NCBI GenBank assembly: GCA_963556145.1
Contig: OY744468.1
Location: forward strand, 2,542,001-2,606,000
From: Hygrocybe punicea
Lineage: Eukaryota > Basidiomycota > Agaricomycetes > Agaricales > Hygrophoraceae
Direction of reading: 5' to 3'
DNA length: 64,000 nt
Below the pieces are notes generated by a model. That model had not been told where the DNA came from. It did not search any database and worked only from the letters and a program-made list of their open reading frames with translations. Each line of letters opens with the position of its first letter. The first letter of the stretch is position 1. The position numbers and the translations under genes were made by a program. Positions 58,428-64,000 of the stretch are shown piece after piece.

Positions 58428-59056
58428 ACCCTAGAGATTACATTAATTGATATTTATTCATTACGTAAAAGAATTGTATACCTTTGGTAAGTTGGGAACG
58501 TGTTGCATCGCTTGATGACGGTATAGAGGCTCCGGGCCCTCTGGACCCGAATCCTCTTCATATCCCACTTCGTCCCCGTCCATTCCCATTCACGTATCGT
58601 CGATTCCGCCCGATTCCGGTTCTCTCCGTCGATTCCGCTCCAGATTCCGCCTCCGGAATCGTTCCTACACGCAATGCGATGTCTCTAACGACCCGGAATC
58701 AGTACGTATATAGTTACATATGATATATCTTTGTTTCCCGTTACTTAGTACATAGCACCATTCCTCCTATACTCCGCTCCACTCCTCTACCATCAGTTAC
58801 AGCCTTCGCTTGTAGTACCTAGTTACTACAGCACAGGATCACTCCCAGTAGTATAAAAGATGCACCCTTATACTACAACATTATATTACATCCCATCATA
58901 TCATATATCCCATCATATAGAAAATACAGGTTATCGCTCCCCTTCAGTTCTATTTCTTAGTCCTCGCTTCGTATTGTCTCCATATTAGTCTTCGTACTCC
59001 ACTCCCTTCACTTCCCCTCTGATCTGGAACCCCGGATTCGGGTTGGATTGACTAGA
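58428..59056. other. Intergenic, GATTCCG-rich stretch
   Basis: At 58575-58660 the word GATTCCG recurs several times. The rest is AT-rich. No gene, and no transposon end with a target duplication was found. Confidence 0.45.
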
Positions 59057-59401
59057 CTACATAGACACTAAACTCCTCTGATCACTTCTTAGCTGATCAC
59101 CCTTTTCGTAGATTCCCATTTCGGGTCTACAACCGAACTCGCCGTCACAACGGGCCTTGGCATGGGCTTCTATGCCTGCACTCGCCTTTGCATCACTCTG
59201 GCTTATTGTCATTTCTAGGGTTGCAAGACCACGTAGCTTTGTTTCACATAGCTGTTCGAGCGCTTCCTTTTTGAGTCGTTCGCGTTCATGGTCCTCATTC
59301 ATCTGTGCTTGGGTACGTCGTTTCCGCTTGGGTACTGCAAGACCTGGATGCTGAGTACTGTTTGTAGGTCGAGTTTGCATGCGGTTGTTTGGTACCGGCA
59401 T
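59057..59401 (-). CDS. Short coiled-coil-like open frame divergent from the Plavaka gene
   Basis: The ATG at 59399-59401 opens MPVPNNRMQTRPTNSTQHPG, followed by KRKRRTQAQMNEDHERER and a helical stretch rich in K, E and L. Its make-up resembles the N-terminus of high-copy transposon-linked hypothetical proteins in mushrooms. The frame ends at 59057 and no further exon is seen, so it is probably a fragment. It is transcribed away from the Plavaka gene. Confidence 0.4.
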   Translation of the reverse strand: MPVPNNRMQTRPTNSTQHPGLAVPKRKRRTQAQMNEDHERERLKKEALEQLCETKLRGLATLEMTISQSDAKASAGIEAHAKARCDGEFGCRPEMGIYEKGDQLRSDQRSLVSM

Positions 59402-59536
59402 TGTAGTGAAGGATTGTTGTGGGGTAAGTGGAGTTCAAGAGTTGAAAGGTTTGATTTGAACTTGTTTGCCTTTTTTTTGCAGCGTGTGAAACACCACTGA
59501 GGTATTGGACATCGCCATGCTCGGTGCAAGCCGGAT

Positions 59537-62500
59537 ATGCTTCCACGCAACCTAGTCGCCCGTAATCTCAATGCTCAAACTATCCCCTGCACATTTCCAG
59601 GGTGCAAATGGTTCTTTCGCAGTCGATCTGGTCTTCTCAAGCACACCCGGACTAAGCACGCTCACCCTGATCTATCAGAGCGTCGAGTGCCAGTGGTGCC
59701 ATCCCAGAGTGGCCCACCATCCGACGTGCCATCTGATTAGTGATGGACAGGTTCGGTTTGGTCCGGTTCAGGCCAAAAAAAACCAAACCTTGAACCAAAC
59801 CTAAGGTTCAGGTTCAAACAGGTTCAGTTCAGGTTCACCCTGATCTGAACCCTGAACCAAACCTGTAAGTGTATCATAGGGCTAGATTACATTTTTATTC
59901 AGTATAAAGGCCTTTGTTTTATGCCTTGTAGTTATATAGCATGAAAAAAGGTTTCTTTAGCAGCAAATTGTCTGTATTACTGTACATTTGTATCACTTAA
60001 AGATAAAATGATCAAGAAATTAACCTTATCAGCTTCAATATTGCAGCTGTAGTACTTAAAAATAATGATAATATAATACATCACACATACTTGTAGCTTA
60101 CCTTGGCACAATCCTCAGATATTATACAACTTATACCAACTTATCCCTGACAAATCCAGGGCTCAAACCCCCTGAGGAAGAGTGGCAGGGTTTAACAGGA
60201 AGTTGTTAGCTACAACAAGAGAAAAGTGATCATGTTTCTTCTGAAAATTAGGCAAAATTATATCACATTTGTTAAAGTTTAGGTTCTGGTTCGAACTGGT
60301 TCGAACCAGATTCACAGAATTTCCCCCCTGCCTGAACCTTGAACTGAACCTCAGGTTCAGTTCAGGCTGAAGCTTGAACCTGAACCCTAATTCAGGTTCA
60401 GTTCAGGCTGAAGCTTGAACCTGAACCCTAATTCAGGTTCGGTTCAGTTCGGTTCAGGTCCGAACCTTGGTTCAGAACCAAACCTATCCATCACTACATC
60501 TGATGACCCCAATACCTCGGATGCGGCTGAATCCGAGTCTCCACCGCCATCTCCTCAACCGCATTGGGATGCTGATGATGGAGAACGTATACGTGGAGAG
60601 GAGGAGGAATGTTGCGCGGGTGCGGACCAGGAACCACATCCCTGCCGTGTTTTCCACCCACAGATAAACGGTGAGTTAATGTGTCGTTACTGCCATTGAA
60701 TCCTGTCATATAATGGATGTTTTCGACAGGGAAGCCTTGTGATCAAGACAGCAACTATTTACCTCCAGGTGCACCCCCTTCTGATAACATACTGCCCCCT
60801 GATGACTGGTGCCCGTTCACATCGCGGGTCAAATTCGAGACAGCAGAATTTTTGTACAAACGTAATCAGATGTCTGCCGGCGACATTGACACACTGCTTG
60901 AATTATAGGGGGCATCATTGCTTGCATCTGGTGCTGTGCCCCCGTTTGTCAGTCATGAGGATCTCTACAAAACAATTGATAATGCGAAAGTTGGCGACGT
61001 TCCGTGGAAGAACTTCACTGTCCATTATGATGGTGAAGTTCCGGCTGGGCCCCCTTTGTGGATGGCGAAAGATTTTGATGTATGGTATCGAAACCCTCAC
61101 GACGTTATGAAGAATATGCTTGGAAATGTAGATTTTGTTGGGGAGATGGATGCTGCCTCTTTTCGGGAGTACAATGCCGACGGAGATCGACAATATCACA
61201 ACTTCATGTCTGGTGATTGGGCCTGGAATTAAGCAGTAAGTGCCGGATCATGTTAACATTTTATACTCATATTTTGACAGGACATTATTGCCAAAGATCC
61301 AGAAACTCACGGCTCGATGTTTGTGCCTATAATTCTCGGCAGTGATAAAACTACGGTCTCAGTTGCAACTGGTGACACGGGGTATTACCCGCTTTATGCT
61401 TCAATAGGAAATGCGCACAATGGCCTTCGGTGTGCTCACCGAAATGCTCTTGTCCTTGTTGGTTTTCTTGCTATTCCAAAAGGTTTCTTCTATTTTCACT
61501 GTACTTGACGTCAATTCATTTCATTTTGGTTCATAGTTGCAAGAGCTGAGGCTGATACAGATGGATTTCGTGAATTTAAACGTCAACTTTTCCACACTTC
61601 GATGGCAAAGATTCTTAATCCCCTCAAACCGGCCATGACAGCTCCAGAAGTTGTCCGCTGCTATGATGGCCATTTCCGCCATGTGATCTATGGTATTGGC
61701 CCATATATTGCTGACTACCAAGAGCAAGTAACTGTTACCTGTATCATACAGGGGTGGTGTCCTAAGTATAGACATTTTTTACTGGTACTCAACATCATTC
61801 ATATGGTTTACAGGTGCACTGCATCCTCTGAAAACTTAGACGGTGGTGATGGCCATTCTCGCACTTCTGAGCACACAAATTTTATAATTGATTCATTTGG
61901 GCTCGGTGTAGCATGGCGTGATTATGGAATAGCAGGAAAATGTCAAGTAATGTAATCCCTACTGCATACTGATCCTCTCTTATTCTGTCATTGTGTAGCC
62001 ATTCACCCATGATTTTCCACGAGCAGATATTTATGAACTGCTTGCCCCTGACCTGCTTCACCAGCTCATCAAAGGTGTATTTAAAGATCACCTTGTGTAG
62101 TGGGTGCAAGATTATCTGCTTGCAACTCATGGAAAGAAGCATGGCAATGAAATTTTGGATGACATTGATCGCCGGTAAGTCTTTTGGATTGAGTTGGTCA
62201 ATTAGACTGACAGGTACTGTAGTATTGCAATTGCTGCACCATTCTCAAATCTCCGTCGATTCCCTGAAGGGCGAGGATTTAAGCAGTGGACAGGGGATGA
62301 TTCAAAAGCCCTGATGAAGGTACACCATGATGTGCTCTACTAATAATAATACCACAGGTATACCTTCCTGCCATTGAAGGTTATGTCCCCGTTGAGATGG
62401 TCCGCTGCTTACAAGCATTTCTGGAATTTTGTTACATTGCACGACAGGATGTTCATGATGAGAAAACACTCACTCAGCTCACTGAGGCGATGAATCGTTT

Positions 62501-63000
62501 CCATCTCTACCGAGAGATTTTTGTGGCCACCGGTGTTCGCCCAGATGGCTTTGGCCTTCCTCGTCAACATTCCATGCTTCATTACCTTCGTCTGATTCGA
62601 GCTTTTGGGAGTCCAAATGGCTTGCGCTCGTCAATTACAGAGTCGAAGCATATCAAAGCTGTCAAAGAACCTTGGCATCGGTCTAGCCACCATGAGGCTT
62701 TGGGCCAGATGCTACTGGCTAATCAGTGGCTTGACAAGTTGGTGGCTCTTCGTGTGGACTTCACTCACCGTGGAATGCTTGAAGGGACATGTTATACAGA
62801 CAGCCTCATGGAAATTGGTATGTCTTGGAGTCTCACAATTAGATATTCCTGAGTAATATTATTCTTAGGGGATGGTGATGGTGGTGGAGGTGTTAATGTC
62901 TCTGATGAGAATGATAGTGAAGATGAGCATGATGGTGGTGCTGTTGATGGTCCTTCCATCACATCTTATGTTGATATGGCACGGACTGTTGGTATGTGTT
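59537..63000 (+). pseudogene. Plavaka-type transposase, interrupted and decayed
   Basis: Plavaka elements are a basidiomycete branch of CACTA-like DNA transposons. The ATG at 59537 opens MLPRNLVARNLNAQTIPCTF; a C2H2 zinc finger follows (CTFPGCKWFF...LLKHTRTKH). The frame is cut at 59738 by a hAT-like element and continues at 60505 (DPNTSDAAESESPPPSPQP). The core is typical: PPDDWCPFTSRVKFETAEF, VSHEDLYKTID, FVPIILGSDKTTVSVATG, YYPLYASIGNAHNGLRCAHR, and VPVEMVRCLQAFLEFCYIAR, AVKEPWHRSSHHEALGQML. Stops occur at 60906-60908 (TAG, where the family has Trp), in AWNxA (TAA, 61230-61232) and in DHLVxWV (TAG, about 62098). All are consistent with C-to-T or G-to-A changes. The 3' end runs towards another hAT-like element at 63042. 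Confidence 0.8.
59738..60496. mobile_element. hAT-like MITE, 759 bp, 8-bp TSD CATCTGAT
   Basis: The ends are TAGTGATGGACAGGTTCGGT and, from the right, TAGTGATGGATAGGTTTGGT. The perfect duplication CATCTGAT lies at 59730-59737 and 60497-60504. GGTTCAG-type subterminal repeats lie within about 120 bp of the left end and 230 bp of the right, while the centre is AT-rich and lacks the hairpins of the other elements. Taking it out rejoins PPSDVPSD to DPNTSDAA in one frame. Confidence 0.9.
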
Positions 63001-63041
63001 TTATTAACCTTTTGGACATCAAATTAATAACATGTGTAGTT

Positions 63042-64000
63042 AGGCAATGGCATGGGTAATCCGCGGATACAAATTTTCTGATCCATATCCATATCCGTGA
63101 AAATCCGTACCCTTGTATCCGCCAGGCACAGATTTTTCCCACGGATACTTTACCCATGGATACGGATTATTCATGGGTACGAGTACGGGTACTATTATAA
63201 TTATATCAGATATTATTATTCTACTAAATATACAGTATATACTACAATTACATTGGGCAGTTGCCAGCCCAGTGTTGTTCTCGCGAACGTCCCATGTCCA
63301 AGTCGACATGTCATGCCATCACCGTTGTTGACGCGCCATCACCGTTGTTGACGCGCCATCACCGTTGTTGACGCGCCATCACCGTTGTTGACGCGCCATC
63401 ACCGTTGTTGACGCGCCATCACCGTTGTTGACGCGCCATCACCGTTGTTGACGCGCCATCACCGTTGTTGACGCGCCATCACCGTTGTTGACGCGCCATC
63501 ACCGTTGTTGACGCGCCATCACCGTTGTGGACGCGCCATCACCGTTGTGGACGCGCCAGCACCATTGTTGACGCGCCACCGCCGTTGTCGACGCGTCACG
63601 GCCGTTGTCGACGCGTCGCCGGTGTTGCCGTGTTGCTGTCATTGTCGTTGTCGATGCGACGCCATAGTTGACACGTCGCCATCCCGGAATGTGTCCTCCC
63701 ACAGGTCCCTACACCTCGCGCGGGCCAGACGCATGTCAATTGACATCGTCGTCACCCTCGCAAGGTAGACGGGGGGGGACTCTGGTGGGCTTCGCACTCG
63801 GGGGTAACCTTGTTCGCGAGGGGTGGGGGCGCCGCGTGAGCCCTACGCATCAGTTGACGCGTCTGCGCGTGTTTGCGAGGTCCTTGTGTATTCTTCTGTC
63901 CCTGTGTATGCTTCTGTGCTGGAGACCTCGCGAACACGTGTTGATGTGTGTCCGTGAGGCGTGGTTGTTGCGATGCGCGGTTGTTGCGAGGCGTGGTTGT
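63042..64000. mobile_element. Left part of another hAT-like element (runs off the window)
   Basis: It starts TAGGCAATGGCATGGGTAAT followed by CCGCGGATAC and ATCCGTA-type repeats, as in the ends at 4386 and 20227. It contains a 20-bp minisatellite (63310-63600), TCAATTGA-type palindromic units at about 63711-63766 and a related one (core CAGTTGACG) at about 63811-63880, plus a third partial at 63925-63960. The right end and its duplication are outside the window; the candidate left 8-mer is TGTGTAGT. Confidence 0.55.
63310..63600. repeat. 20-bp minisatellite, about 14 copies
   Basis: The unit CATCACCGTTGTTGACGCGC repeats head to tail with almost no variation in the first ten or so copies; the last ones vary (GTTGTGG, GCCGTTGTCG). 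The uniformity points to recent expansion. Confidence 0.9.

Noticed and set aside
63310..63600. CRISPR-like repeat array
   Set aside because: Direct 20-bp tandem repeats without spacers, in a eukaryotic transposon; it is a minisatellite.

Overview
The window looks like nuclear DNA of an agaricomycete (mushroom-forming) basidiomycete. The grounds are many short introns of about 45-60 bases, a Plavaka-type transposon gene, several multi-copy protein families typical of Agaricomycetes, and ordinary fungal single-copy genes. These are a sterol C5-desaturase (ERG3), cytosine deaminase (FCY1), mRNA export receptor (MEX67/NXF1), HOPS subunit VPS39 and a tRNA-Ala. All calls come from reading the sequence; no database search was run.

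Layout: 0-3.2 kb holds an AAA-ATPase-like/PD-(D/E)XK nuclease gene. From 3.4 to 28 kb is a transposon graveyard: a TA-flanked MITE, a HECT-like gene split by two hAT-like insertions (6917-7876 and 8427-12781, the second carrying a nested third at 10414-11790), then an 8.8 kb nest (16106-24886), then a decayed integrase-core gene. From 27.6 to 58.4 kb the DNA is gene-rich: a secreted or membrane glycoprotein, an F-box/LRR protein, a DsbA-type oxidoreductase, FCY1, ERG3 (minus), tRNA-Ala (minus), a lineage-typical protein next to a P-loop GTPase, an AT-hook/Myb-like protein, MEX67, an ankyrin protein, VPS39, and an unassigned gene (minus). From 59 kb to the end there is a Plavaka gene split by a hAT-like element, and the left end of another hAT-like element carrying a 20-bp minisatellite.

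The most interesting structure is the 16-25 kb nest. Two different Tc1/mariner-like elements, one inside the other, can be delimited by terminal inverted repeats and TA duplications. Each has a DDE transposase gene facing (convergent with) a second gene that ends in a SAM-like domain. The outer accessory gene is split by an LTR; the inner element sits inside that LTR; the inner element is itself hit by a second LTR of the same family, a 320-bp MITE and an 867-bp hAT-like element. Removing the insertions leaves two-gene elements of about 2.7 and 3.1 kb.

A second theme is a set of hAT-like non-autonomous elements with perfect 8-bp target duplications. Several share an internal kit: GGTTCGG- or CGGGTACGGG-rich ends, (CAA/ACG)-type simple repeats, one hairpin directly next to a splice-donor-like CAGGTACGT, and a second palindromic unit with a TCAATTGA core and CCTCGCGAA/TTCGCGAGG arms. 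The arms of both hairpins vary between copies while staying complementary. Most premature stops in the transposon genes are TGA where arginine fits, as expected from CGA-to-TGA (CpG) decay.
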